Source of the DNA: Lobulomyces angularis
Lineage: Eukaryota; Chytridiomycota; Chytridiomycetes; Lobulomycetales; Lobulomycetaceae
Assembly: GCA_027604685.1 (NCBI GenBank)
Contig: JADHYX010000002.1
Location: 109,887 to 173,886, forward strand
Length of the DNA stretch: 64,000 bases
Direction: 5' to 3'
The notes beneath the pieces were generated by a model. It was not told where the DNA came from. It saw only the letters and a program-made list of their open reading frames with translations, and searched no databases. A program made the translations under genes and the position numbers. Positions 12,621 to 25,473 of the stretch are shown piece by piece. The stretch's first letter is position 1, and every line of letters starts with the position of its first letter.

Positions 12621-13419
12621 CTATTTAAATTTAGGACATTTATTCAATTTATTTTGTTTTAATCGCATAATTTCTTCATCCTTTTTTATTAGCTGCTTTT
12701 CCTTTTCTCTTAAATCAGAATACCTCAAAATTAACTCTTCTTCCAACATTTTTATCACTTCTTCAGAATCATTTACACCAATATCTGCAATATCTTTCTT
12801 TTTATCTTCCGTAATTCTGTCACAAGATAGTTCATGCGGTTCAGATACAGATGCTGTCTTTATTTGAGAAAATGAATTGTTATTGTCAATGTTTTTTTTC
12901 TTAAAATTGGATGAAGAAATTAATCCTACAGCTTCATTTTCCTTAAATTTCTGTGACTCTTGAAAACTGAAATCAAGATCCTTCTCAATGTTATTTAATA
13001 CAAATACTGAACGATCAATTATCGGATGTGTCATGCTGCAAGTTGGACAGTCTAAGAAATCCTTTAAAGATTGAAATTCTTTTAATGTTGACTTCAGCAT
13101 TTTTAATTGTCTTTCTAATTCTAACTTATGTTTTTTGTAATGGTTAATGTCTTCTTCATATTTTTTAATAACTTTATTTTTTGAAAATAAAGCAGACTCT
13201 AAGGATTTTAATTTATTAAGTAATAAAGGATTAACTACTTCAGTGGAATCCTAGGGAATTAAAAAGTTTAAAAAAGTAGAGTATTGATTTTACTTTAGCC
13301 CGTTGTGCAATTTCCTTCCGCAACACTTGGAGTTCCTTATTATTCTGGGTTATCGTTAATTGAGAATCCTGCAGCAATTTCATAAGATGCTGATTTTTGA
13401 TTTTTATTGTTTTTTCCAT
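12621..13419 (-). CDS. Hypothetical coiled-coil protein
   Basis: Two exons: ATG at 13419 to about 13295, then about 13251 to the stop TAG at 12621; in total about 255 residues. Long helical segments rich in Lys, Glu, Gln and Leu occur at both ends (HLMKLLQDSQLTITQNNKEL; YSDLREKEKQLIKKDEEIM). Between them lies a CPTC pair in DCPTCSMTHPIID and a polar, probably disordered stretch. I do not recognise the family; a structural, cytoskeletal or centrosomal role would be a guess. The start is only 74 bp from the divergent frataxin start. Confidence 0.6.
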
Positions 13420-13492
13420 CTAAAATTTAGGGTTTTAATTCAAACTACTCTTTCTAAACAAAACATCAACTTGCAAGAAAAGGATACCATTT
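13420..13492. promoter_or_regulatory. 73-bp bidirectional promoter, coiled-coil gene / frataxin
   Basis: The two divergent ATGs at 13419 (-) and 13493 (+) are separated by only 73 bp, so any promoter here must be shared or overlap the genes. No defined motif is recognised. Confidence 0.4.
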
Positions 13493-14058
13493 ATGCGCAC
13501 CATTCAAAACTCTGGTAGACTATTTAGATATAGAAACTTAATGGTTTCAACCTTTATCAACCATAATCAAAAATCTTGTTCCAGTTTAAAAGTAACCAAT
13601 AAGTAATTGCCTTATATTGATGATTTAAGAATGCTAATTCTTTTTCTACATATTATTAGTATGACTGAGGATGATTTTTTTCACCAAAATGCAGACAAAA
13701 CTTTGGAAAGTATACAAGATAATTTGGATGCATTGGATGAGAATTATGATATTGAAGGTTTTGATTTACTTTTTTCAGTAAGTTTCGTTTTTTATGTATA
13801 TATTTATTTTTAACCATTTGGTAGAGTGGAGTTTTAACCGTAAAATTTGGAGTGAAAGGAACTTATGTTTTAAATAAGCAGCCTCCCAACAAACAGATAT
13901 GGTTATCATCTCCAGTATCTGGACCTAGAAGGTTTAATTTTAATACTAAGAATAATAATTGGATTTCAAGTAGGGAGGAAGATAATCAATTGGTTTTGGA
14001 AACTCACTTATCCAATGAGATATCCAAGTTGTTGGGAGTAGAAGATTTAAAAATTTGA
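13493..14058 (+). CDS. YFH1: Frataxin, mitochondrial iron-sulfur cluster assembly factor
   Basis: Three exons code for about 145 residues. The N-terminus ([18 protein letters not shown]) is basic and lacks acidic residues, as expected of a mitochondrial presequence. The mature part opens with an acidic helix ([20 protein letters not shown]), the iron-binding face of frataxins, followed by [28 protein letters not shown] and SGPRRF, the hallmark beta-sheet sequence. Intron 1 uses donor GTAATT, which joins the presequence in frame to [11 protein letters not shown]. Frataxin helps cysteine desulfurase build Fe-S clusters in the matrix. The family call is secure. The C-terminal helix ends at LLGVEDLKI. 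Confidence 0.95.
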
Positions 14059-14290
14059 TATTCATAATTTTTTTGTTAGAATCTAAATTTATTTATTACC
14101 AATTTCAGCATCAACATTTAAAATAGATTTTATGTGATATAAAACTTAAGTAACTACACAAATTTAGAGATTAAAATTCACAATTTTTATAATTTGTTTT
14201 ATAAAAATAGTGTATTTATAGTAAGTATCTTTTTTACACAAAAGAAATTGGTTTCTTTTTAATTGAAAATTACCTGTGTAACTGTACAAT

Positions 14291-15036
14291 ATGAGTTCTC
14301 TTCAAAACGAAGTTGCTGGTAATATTAATTATATTAAATGAAAATATATAATGGCGCATTAATGGGTTTTAAAAACAAACAATATAGAAAGGAAAAAGAG
14401 ATTAGCTGAATGGAAAAAAAGAAAACAGGAAGGAACATCGAATAAAAAGCAAAAAACTTCCACTAATGGAAATACTCAAACAAAAGATACTTTTATAGAT
14501 GTCATAAATTTTCGTAATTATACACCTAGTGACAAAAGGGATGTAGATCAAGATGATTACAAAGGTTTGCAAAATTCTACTAAAGAAGCAAAAAAGACAA
14601 ATGATATCATTGAGGAAGTTGGTGCTATTGAAAAACAAGTAAAGCTACACTCTAAATAAAAAAAAGCTAATAAAAATACAACAGGTTAAAGAATTTGAAA
14701 ACGATGCCAAAAAAGCTGAAGAATCTAGAATTAAAGAATTAGGTGAAGTTAGATATTATTTTTTATCAGTATTAAAATATCTTTTTAGATTTATACAATT
14801 TGGCTCCAAAAAAAGCCGATTTCGATTTAAAAAGAGATTTAGATAAGAAATTAGAAAAATTGGAAAAAAAAACAAAGAGTTCTATAACACAGTTGATACG
14901 TAATCAAATTAAAATTAAAGTTGCTAATATATGTATATATATATATATTTTTTTTTTAGGCGAAAGATTAAAGGCTAGTGGGGAATTAACTGACGGCAAA
15001 GACAATGTAAATAATTCTTTTTCTGATGAAGAATGA
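14291..15036 (+). CDS. cwf18: Pre-mRNA splicing factor Cwf18/CCDC12-like
   Basis: Five exons (introns near 14317-14389, 14641-14684, 14742-14788 and 14900-14959) give about 185 residues. The family signature is clear: RKKRLAEWKKRK near the start, a short NFRNYTP motif, then NLAPKKADFDLKRDLDKKL and ITQLIRERLKASG near the end. Cwf18/CCDC12 is a small Lys-rich component of the Prp19/NTC-associated spliceosome. The tail is acidic (NNSFSDEE). The fourth intron contains a TA-repeat run. Spliceosomal Cwc2 lies only about 4 kb away, though clustering need not be functional. Confidence 0.88.
14926..14950. repeat. TA dinucleotide run in an intron
   Basis: A short TATA/TGTATA microsatellite sits just before the T-rich acceptor of the last cwf18 intron. 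Confidence 0.7.
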
Positions 15037-15306
15037 AAAAATTTTAAAATGTTAAAAAAGTTTTATTTTTAATTAATTTTTTTTTTCTGTAAAGTACTAA
15101 TAAATAATATTTATTCGCTATTTTGTTTATTTCTACAATATTAAAATGTAATGGTCAGTTGAATTTTTTTACATGATGCTTATTTGGAAAAAAAAATTAT
15201 ATATTGATTTTGAGGTTCCAAAAATGTGTTGTGTTTTAAAAATTAGAGATATAAACGCTTAGAATGTTAGTACAAAATTAATTTGAGAATCCGGTTGATT
15301 CAAACT

Positions 15307-18300
15307 CTAATCTATAATTTCATGTCCCAAAACACTTGTCCGTAAATCTTGTGGTAGCAAATTCAAAAGCTTTTCAAATTGAATTAATAAACTCTCATAC
15401 TGCTTAACAGTTGGTATGAAAATTCCCATACTGCCCTCTTTAGATTTAATACTACTGTCAGCTAGAATATTTTTTTTATTGCTATTCAACAAAGAACTTG
15501 AGGTATTTTCTATATTATTTAATTTTCTAGTTTCATTTAAATGTTGAATTGCTTTCAATTCCTTTAATTTATTTCTTAGAAAATTCAAATGCTTATTTGA
15601 ATTTTCAATGTTACATGTAAGTGATGTTGAATTGCTGAAATGTTTATTTTCAAAGCAGCTTTGTACAGGTGAAAAAGGTTTGGGAGAAATATTTACAACG
15701 GAGGCAGAAAAGTTAACAGCGGATTGGTTTCCACTATTTGACATTAACGCTGCATTTGAAAAATTGTTAGGTCTGTTTAGTTGTGTCTGTTCTAATTCTC
15801 TATCAATTATTGCCTAGAAAAACAAGTTAAATTACAAATGTTATTCTTTTCTTTACAGCAGGAACAGGACGTGGAGGTGACGGACTACGAATAATCCATT
15901 GCTGATCGTTTGAATTGAATGGTGTTGATGGATTAGAATATTCGATTAAGTCACCATTCAATGTATAATATGGAAAATATCGATTCTGCAAAATTTTAAT
16001 AATTAAAAATTATTGAAAATTTCATTTCAATTTAAAATTACCAGTTCATCTCGAATTCTTAACAAAAGATCAACACATTCCACTTCACTTCTCGGATCAG
16101 GGGTATCATGTCTGGCCCATTCCAATATATTTGCCTCGCAAATTACTTCTAAATATCGCCTTCTCCATTCTCTAAAAACTTCACTTGTCTTTTGTTGCAG
16201 CCACGACGCAAAATTTGGAGACATCAAAAATGCTCTGTACAGTTCCGATGCGCTTCGCTTTAATGAAACTGAAAGTGCTGGTGCTACGAAAGAAAATATT
16301 AACACTACACATACTTTCAATTATTACTTGAAGTTTCAATAGATTTCAAAAAAGTTTCCTGCTTAAAAGGTCTTATTTCAGGCCTACCACGCAATGTAGT
16401 CAAAGTCATAGACATTTGATTTCCTACAACTAAACCCTCAAAGTAACGATTTAGTGGTTGCAAAAATCTATCCGTTAATTCAACGAAATGGTGCCGCAGC
16501 ATATTATTTAGTTGTGGTGCTAAAATGAAAGAAATTTTAGGTGCCAGGGTATTGATAAAAGTCAACCTTTGCAGCCCCTAATAGCAGCTTCAACTACGTC
16601 TTTCAAAAGTTTTTTATCTTTTGAAAAAAAGGGTTTGTGTTTGCAAGCGATACTCTTCCCAAAAAAAAATTAGTAAGGATTAATTTAAAAGAAAGAAATA
16701 TAAAACCTGAATAACGGAAGGCTCAGCAGGATTGATAACTTGATTAGGTTTCATTTCTGCAGGTGTTGGGGAAGCGCCTCTTAATGCTTGTTTTAAAGAT
16801 TTCATAGATGATGGAGGTGATGAAGGGCGAAGGCTATCAAATAAAAAATAGTTTAATTCTTGATTAATTAATTTTACCTATTTATTTTTGGATCATCGTT
16901 TCTAGTGTTGGAGGAGCGATTAATTACTTTTGTAACTCTAATCACATGTGGCCAATGTTCTAATAATTTCACGAAGACCGGGTTTGTTACTCCCAGAATG
17001 GTAGACGATGGAGCTGGCTATATTCAAATTAGGATTTTTAAAGGTCTGATATTTACCCTATTCCTATTGGCGATATTTTTAAAATCGGAGTCTTGTATTG
17101 TAAAATATGGTCGAAAATCACCACCAAAAGGAATCTAAAATTATAATTAAAAAAAGAAAAAATTGAATATGTTGTTAAAATAACGATGCTAAATATAATA
17201 CAGGTTTAATTAACTCCACAAATGCTAAAACTGCATCACTAGCACCCTTAGGAGTATCCGCAATTACAAGAATTGGTTCCCCTATGACCATTAACTCCCA
17301 ACAAAGCCACATGATTTCCAAAGATCGTGCAAAGAGTTCATATAATCTTGAAGGACAACAAAGAGTTGAAGGTAGCAAAGATATTTTGCTTCCTTTGACA
17401 ACTTTTCCAATATCTGGAGAGTTTTCTCTTAACGGTGGTGTGCATGAAAGAGAGAAGTTATTTTGTACTGAATTATGTTCTTTGACAGTACTAAAATTTG
17501 CAACATTTTTTTTTAAAGGATTAACAACTGAGTTACTAGGGTTTCGAGATTTTGGGATTTCATGAAAGAGTGGAAACGAAGGACTAGGAGGAAACAAAAA
17601 GGACTTTTTTACATTAAAGAATGGTAACTGCATTGCAATTGGAGAATAACCTGGATATGGTGAAGCTTGAGAAGGTGGTGATGGCCTAAAAATGTAATCA
17701 TAAAAGATAAATATCAACTTAAGAAATGTTATTCACCAAGCAGCAATTTCATTACAGGCTTTTACTAATAGTTCGTAAGAGGTAGTTCCTGGAAGGCAAG
17801 ATCCACCTAAATTTTGCTCTGAAGAACATTCGCTATGTTTCTTTGAATAGGAATTTCGATCAGCAATTAAGCAATCCATAACTTTTGCTCCCAGAAGTTT
17901 TACAATCAATAAAAATAGTCCTCTCCATGGATGAGGGGACAGTATTACAAGAGATTTCTATTAACAAAATCGAAAAAATTACATCAATTTCAAAATCTGG
18001 AGTAAAAAATACCTGGAAGAAGCCTCTCCTGATTTCTGAATTACTTTGCTGTCTAAAAAAAACGTAGCCATAGCAGTATCCATCGGAATCAATTGGAATG
18101 GTACATGGCTTTTCTTTGCTTTCATCAAACAAAATGGGTTGTGCTGCTGATTCACTTCTGGCAAAAGTGAATTTAGGAGATGTTTGCGGTGAAGTATTCA
18201 TTTCGGGTTGTGATTGTTTGTATAAATAATTGGAATAAGGTCCATTTCTCATTCTAAAACTAAAATTACTATCACCAACATGAGCACTTGAATTACTATC

Positions 18301-19139
18301 AGGAAAAGCTGAAAATGATATGTTTTTCTGTTCTGTATCTGTCAAATACACCTTTGGATATACACATTCTAACGCTAGTATTAAAAAAGTTTATTTAAAA
18401 TTCTATATTTTTAATTACTTACCCTGCCCCACTTCCAAATCAAAATTTACAACACAAAAACAAAGTGCCCATTGCCAAAAAGCGCTTAATTTTTTTTCGT
18501 TTCCAACAAAGTTTTTTTCTGTCTTACTTTCTAGATTATATTGATTTGAAAGCATAGATGTATCTTTTTCGATTGGTTTTGGTTGTAAATCATTGGTATT
18601 AAGCTGCAAATCTGCAATTAAACTTTGATTTTTATTGTTTTTTGTTGCCTCTGGGATGGTGCTTTTACAAGAATATTTATCTAATTCTGCAAGGTTTGTT
18701 TCTTGTGGTGAATCCTGCAGAACTAAAGAAGGGGAAGAATTTGTTTTGTGCATCTTTGAATGAAGGGAACAATCTGATGCGTCACTGACAATTGAATTTA
18801 ATAGTGAATTAGGCACCTCTGACTTAAAATTGGAGGTTATGGAAGAACGAAAAGTTAAATTATCTGAAATGTGAGCTTGTTAAATACAGTAATATTAAAA
18901 GAATCAATAAGCTTACCTGCACTATCAGATCTGACAATTGTTTTTTTACGTGGTGTTACTTTTATATCGTTTAATGGTATGGTGGTGTAATTACTTTGTA
19001 CAATAAAATTTTTATTTTGAGATTGAATATTATGACTGCTCATTGAATGAACACTTCTATTTCGATCTAAATCTAAGGACTTGCATCTTACATCAACATC
19101 TTTTAGTTTATTTATGTTATTTAAATCCGATAAATCCAT
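15307..19139 (-). CDS. DENND6: DENND6-family DENN-domain protein (Rab GEF)
   Basis: The ATG is at 19139 and the stop at 15307; around ten exons code for about 1,050 residues. After a long polar N-terminus, the DENN region begins with [19 protein letters not shown], then [19 protein letters not shown] and [19 protein letters not shown]. The central part has LWEL-like [48 protein letters not shown] and [18 protein letters not shown]. Further on come [17 protein letters not shown] and [14 protein letters not shown]. This order matches DENND6 (FAM116), which activates Rab GTPases for membrane recycling. The C-terminal [17 protein letters not shown] also fits. Ser-rich insertions in the N-terminus and before the end look lineage-specific. 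The family is confident; exact exon borders are approximate. Confidence 0.85.
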
Positions 19140-19338
19140 TTCTTAAAATGGAAATAAACCTTTTTTTGAATTCACCGTGGTACCAAAAATGAAATTTTAT
19201 AGTATTTAATTTTTCAATTTTAATTACTTGAGGTAAACAAATACTTTTTGCTCTTTATAGATCTAATTTCTATTTTAAATTTAAAATAGCAAGATTGTAA
19301 CCTTTACTGATTATTGCTAATACTTTTTCAAAACAAAA
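19140..19338. promoter_or_regulatory. Divergent promoter region, DENND6 / CWC2
   Basis: A 199-bp AT-rich spacer between two divergent start codons. No defined element is recognised. Confidence 0.35.
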
Positions 19339-20761
19339 ATGTCCAGCAATGTTTTGGATAGACCAGCAAGAAAACAAGTCAAAGAAACCAGAAATAAGCA
19401 ACTTGTTAGCGAAGATGGCGGTGAATATAATATTTGGTATAACAAATTTTCTGGAGAGAGAAAACAGTATGAAACGTAAGTGACTTTTAAAGTGATGATT
19501 AATAACACGTTATTAAGTGTAGAAAAGGCCTTGCACCGTTGCAACGTTGAAAGGGACTCAGGAAGAACTAAATCTATTCCAGGAGGAAATTTTTGTCTTC
19601 ACTTTGCGAGGGGTTCTTGCAATAAGGGCCCAGAATGTTACGTAGTTTATTATAACTCACGAAATTTAGTTATTAATTTTTTAAGTATCATCATCGTATC
19701 CCTACAGCCGCAGATCGATTCGACTTAACGTATGACTGTTTTGGAAGACCAAAGCATAGGTAAGTTATAAACTTTTAAAACTCTGAGTAATATTAAGAAA
19801 ATAGGGAAGAAAGAGAAGATAAATCAGGAAGTATTGCATTTTTAATATCATATATATTTATTTTTTATATGTAGCTGGATCTTTTGAAAAAGATAATAGG
19901 AGTCTTTACGTTGGTCCATGCCATATTAGCAGCAAATCTACTGTAAGTCTAAAATTAATACAACTGATTAATAAGATCCAAATTTAGCAAATTGTTCATC
20001 GCCACTTTTCAGAATGGGGTGAAATAGACTCAGGTAAATTTTACATTAATGTAAAATTTTTTTTTTTTTGATATTTAGTTCGATTTTTGGCTTCAAAAGG
20101 AGTTGCTTTTGTTAGGTATAAGCTTAGAGCATCGGCGGAATTTGCAAAAGAAGCAATGTTAGGGCAATCTTTAGACCATACAGAGGTATGGCTTGTTAAT
20201 TATTTTAAATTAAATGCATATTAGATTTTAAATGTTCGTTGGGCAGTTGATGACACAAATGAAGATGGTAAGCATAAACTTTTGTTTTTTCGTAATTTTT
20301 TTGTTATATTGTTTCTAGTTCAAGCAGATTACAAACGAAGATATGAGGAAATTGTAGCCAAAGCAGTTTCAGCGAAGTTACCTGTAATTGGGGATCAAGG
20401 TACTTACTTAGACTATGAAGATTATTACAGTGCAGATCACCAAGGTGATCCACATAGTCAAAAGAGGGTTAAAGTGAATGAAAATGAAGGTCCAATCGAT
20501 ATTGAGATTTATAAAAAATATTACGAGGATTGTGCCAAATATTACAGAGATTTAGGTGATCATCAAACAGCCATTCAGTATGCGCAATATGCTAGCCAGT
20601 ATGCAGAGTATTATAACCAAGTAGAAGATGATAAAAGGATTGAAAACGGTGAAAAAAAAGGTCTTTCTTTAGTCAATAACTATGGATCAGACTCCGAAGA
20701 GAACGAAGTAGAAACATTTAGTGAAGAAAATCCAGAAAAGTTAACGGAGGAAGTAAAGTAG
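19339..20761 (+). CDS. CWC2: Pre-mRNA-splicing factor Cwc2
   Basis: About eight exons with consistent phases. The protein starts with RPARKQVKETRN and EYNIWYNKFSGE, the Torus-domain opening of Cwc2. A CCCH zinc finger follows in FCLHFARGSCNKGPEC and YYHH (C-x8-C-x5-C-x3-H). The RRM spans SLYVGPCHI to EILNVRWAVDD, including GVAFVRYKLRASAEFAKEAM. The C-terminus is acidic and Tyr-rich (IYKKYYEDCAKYYRDL; QYAQYASQYAEYY). Cwc2 contacts U6 snRNA in the active spliceosome. The second zinc-finger residues are created by splicing at TAC|TAT near 19640-19685, which confirms that intron. The stop TAG is at 20759-20761. Confidence 0.93.
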
Positions 20762-20923
20762 GTGGTGGGCAACATTAAAAATAAGTTGTATAGATTTATG
20801 TATAATTAATAATAATAATGATAATATTATAATACGGAATCTTGGCATTAAAAACATTTAATATTTTTTGTCACTGGAAAATTGGAGAAATAATTTTTCC
20901 AGAATTTTATTATATTTTGAAGA

Positions 20924-21855
20924 ATGAGCATTAGACTGTTTTATGATTGTGTTTCCCCTTGTATTTATTAGTTTTTTTTATTTTTTTGTTTAATTAACCT
21001 TTTGTAGATTCCTACTTTGGATTTGAAGTTTTACAACGGTATAAAAATATCTGGAACATTGAACTTGAATTAGTTCCTTTTTATTTGGGAGGAGTCGTAA
21101 GTGTATTTTTTTTTTAAGTTTTTTGAATCAAACATCGACATTTGATTTTTTTTAATTTTTCAACTTTAATTGCTATAAAAGTGCTACAATCCCAATTTTT
21201 CTTTAATTTTAACATTTTACAAAAAAAAAAAAACGTAGATGGCAGGAAGTGGGAATAAACCTCCAGCTACAAATCCTGCTAAGGGAGCTTATTTATTCAA
21301 AGACATTTCAAGGAACAGTAAGTTGTTTCAGGTTAAACTCATCGATGGCGCTCCAGAAAACTTCCCAGCGAATACTATCAAATGCCAAAGAATATTGACA
21401 TTTATTAAGAGTAATTATCCTGATAAGCTGGTTGAAATCAGCAGAGCCTTTTCGGTATAATTAGTTGAAATTCTGCACTAAAAGAAAAATTAATCATCAA
21501 TAAAAGCAATCTTATTGGGAAAAAGGAGAAGATATAAGTGATTTAAACGTTTTAAAAAAAGTATTAGAGGAAAAAAAATTGAATTTTCAACAGATAGTTG
21601 CAGGTTCTGAGGAATCAAGCACAAAAGAACTGCTTAAGCGCAATACTCAAGAAGCTCTGGACAACGGGGCATTTGGAGCACCTACAATGTTGGTGACAAA
21701 TCTTAGCGGAACCACTGAAATGTTTTTTGGTAGTGATCGGTAAGTCTTTTCAAAAATGGATTATTAAAAATTTTCACTTTAGTTTTGAGCAAATCAGCCA
21801 ATTTCTTGGAAAAGAATTTTTAGGTTATGCTCCAAACGCCAATGCCAAATATTAG
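20924..21855 (+). CDS. GSTK1: Glutathione S-transferase kappa / DsbA-like oxidoreductase
   Basis: Five exons. A short first exon (ATG at 20924) encodes MSIRLFYDCVSPYS and is joined at a split Tyr codon to YFGFEVLQRY and LVPFYLGGV. The internal exon starting at 21239 begins with MAGSGNKPP, a conserved kappa-class motif and not the real start. The C-terminal thioredoxin-like part has NGAFGAPTMLV, with the cis-Pro loop, and MFFGSDRFEQI. The catalytic Ser of kappa GSTs corresponds to the first Ser of SPYS. The total of about 215-225 residues fits the family. Likely located in mitochondria or peroxisomes, which is inference. The stop TAG is at 21853-21855. Confidence 0.88.
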
Positions 21856-22153
21856 AATTTTTTCTTTTTTTTAAGGAGTTAAATAAGCAATTCGTTTTTT
21901 TAGTTTAATAATGAAAGATTAAAAAATTATGGAGTATTTATAGTAGAAAAAAAATTTTGTGAAAGAAAAAATATTAAAGCATAGCGCAAATTTATCTCTA
22001 TAAAATTACTCATAATTAAAATGGTGTTAAATATCACTTTTTATTTGTTTCAAGAAAATGGAAGGGTGAGATGTTAATTAAACTCGTAAAATAACTAATA
22101 TAAAATTAGTTGAATTTTATCAAATTCAAGTCATATTTTGTGTTAAGATAAGA
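21856..22153. other. Intergenic spacer
   Basis: AT-rich and without a recognisable gene. It should contain the GSTK1 3' end and the promoter of the secreted-protein gene. Confidence 0.5.
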
Positions 22154-22748
22154 ATGCTGTTGTTAAAATTTTATTTGGTATTTACATTGGCTATTGGTAG
22201 CATAAGAGCTGGGCAACCAACAAATCCACAAGCTACAACTACTCAAGCAGCATCTACTACTCAAGGGCAAACTACTCAAGGGCAAACTACTCAAGGTCAA
22301 ACTACTCAAGGTCAAACTACGGAAAGTCAAACGACTATTACTCCACCTACCTGCCCACAATCTACAACTAACCCTCAGCCTGCACAAACTACACTCGCAT
22401 TTCAACTTTATGGAGCAGATCCTAAGTACTTTGGTTTAGCTAATCAAGGTAGCATTACAACTAATTTTGGTTGTTAATGCAAATTTTATTAGAAGTAGGC
22501 AATTTGCCACCACAATTTATTGATTGTTTAAGGAAATGCACCAAAGGATTTGATTTACAAGTTGTAACAAATGCTGAATTAAAACAAAGTATATTTATCA
22601 AATCAATCACATTTAATTTTTTTAAGTTAAGAGGTGCATTGACAAACTCTGCAGTCTGGAAGAAGCCTATACAACTTGCACGACGACTGAAAGCAGCACT
22701 AGCAGAACTAGCAGCACTACTACCGTAAGTGCCACTTCTCCTGGTTAA
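22154..22748 (+). CDS. Small secreted Thr/Gln-repeat protein with a Cys-rich domain
   Basis: Three exons. A clear signal peptide (MLLLKFYLVFTLAIGSIRAG) is followed by a Thr/Gln-rich linker containing five near-identical TTQGQ-type pentads. The second half is a compact Cys-containing domain with CLRKC, RCIDKLC and YTTC, then a Ser/Thr tail. Splicing at 22449-22489 and about 22591-22624 keeps the frame and orders the cysteines. A consensus donor (GTAAGT at about 22726) offers an alternative last exon ending YPVLMLFVKV, stop at 22813. That hydrophobic tail could suggest a membrane or GPI-linked form. The Thr-rich linker looks like a site for O-mannosylation. I do not recognise the family; it resembles neither CFEM nor a hydrophobin. 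Confidence 0.65.
22256..22330 (+). repeat. 15-bp coding minisatellite, five units
   Basis: Five tandem 15-bp units (ACTACTCAAGGGCAA and variants) encode the TTQGQ repeats of the secreted protein. Unit 5 has diverged to TTESQ. Confidence 0.9.
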
Positions 22749-22813
22749 CTCACTCATTTGGGACCTTTTTATTTAATCAGTACCCAGTTTTAATGTTGTT
22801 TGTGAAGGTTTAA

Positions 22814-23167
22814 TTTTTTCGTTTAAAATTAACTTAAATTATTTTTTGTTTTATTTTGAAAAATATACTATTTGTAAATATATTTCATCTGTGATTAATC
22901 TTTAAAATCGTAGCACTTCCTACATAATTTTAAGAAAATCACTGGAAAACTAGTCAGTTTTCGTTAATAAAGGGACTTTTTTTCCAGCACAAATGACGAA
23001 ACTGTAATAAGAGCAATTAATTTATAAATTTAATATGTAATAAAAGTATATATTTCTTCATTTTATTTTGTAGTAGAAAAATTTGTTAAAAATTGTTTAC
23101 AATGAAATTTTTCTACAAAAAAATAATTTTTTGTTGAACAATTTTTTTATAATTACATTATAACCTT
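22814..23167. other. Intergenic spacer
   Basis: AT-rich, with no gene recognised. It holds the presumed promoter of the PFK-2/FBPase-2 gene. Confidence 0.5.
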
Positions 23168-25251
<2,084 letters not shown>

Positions 25252-25440
25252 GAATAGCTGCCTTTAAAAAAATTTTTTTTCTGTTTTTCATGATTCAAAA
25301 CTTAACCATATTATTTAGGCACAAAAAATTAATTTTAAATAGAAATTTTCCAAATAGTAGTAGCTAGAAACTTTAAAACTTTTTTAATTACTTTCAGCGA
25401 TAGATATATTTCTTTTAATAAAATTTTAACTTCCTCTAAA

Positions 25441-25467
25441 TTTTTTTTTTTTTTTTTNNNNNNNNNN
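25441..25467. other. Assembly gap: 17 T followed by 10 N
   Basis: A T-run at 25441-25457 is followed by ten unknown bases at 25458-25467. It marks an unresolved homopolymer, six bases before the UTP18 ATG. The 5' leader of UTP18, and possibly some coding sequence, may be lost here. Confidence 0.95.
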
Positions 25468-25473
25468 TACATT

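Noticed and set aside
16905..17138. 77-codon plus-strand frame with a hydrophobic stretch
   Set aside because: It is antisense to conserved DENND6 exons ([16 protein letters not shown]), so it is a shadow.
21239..21241. ATG at 21239 as the GSTK1 start
   Set aside because: MAGSGNKPP is an internal conserved motif. Two upstream exons supply the SPYS catalytic region and preceding fold in frame.
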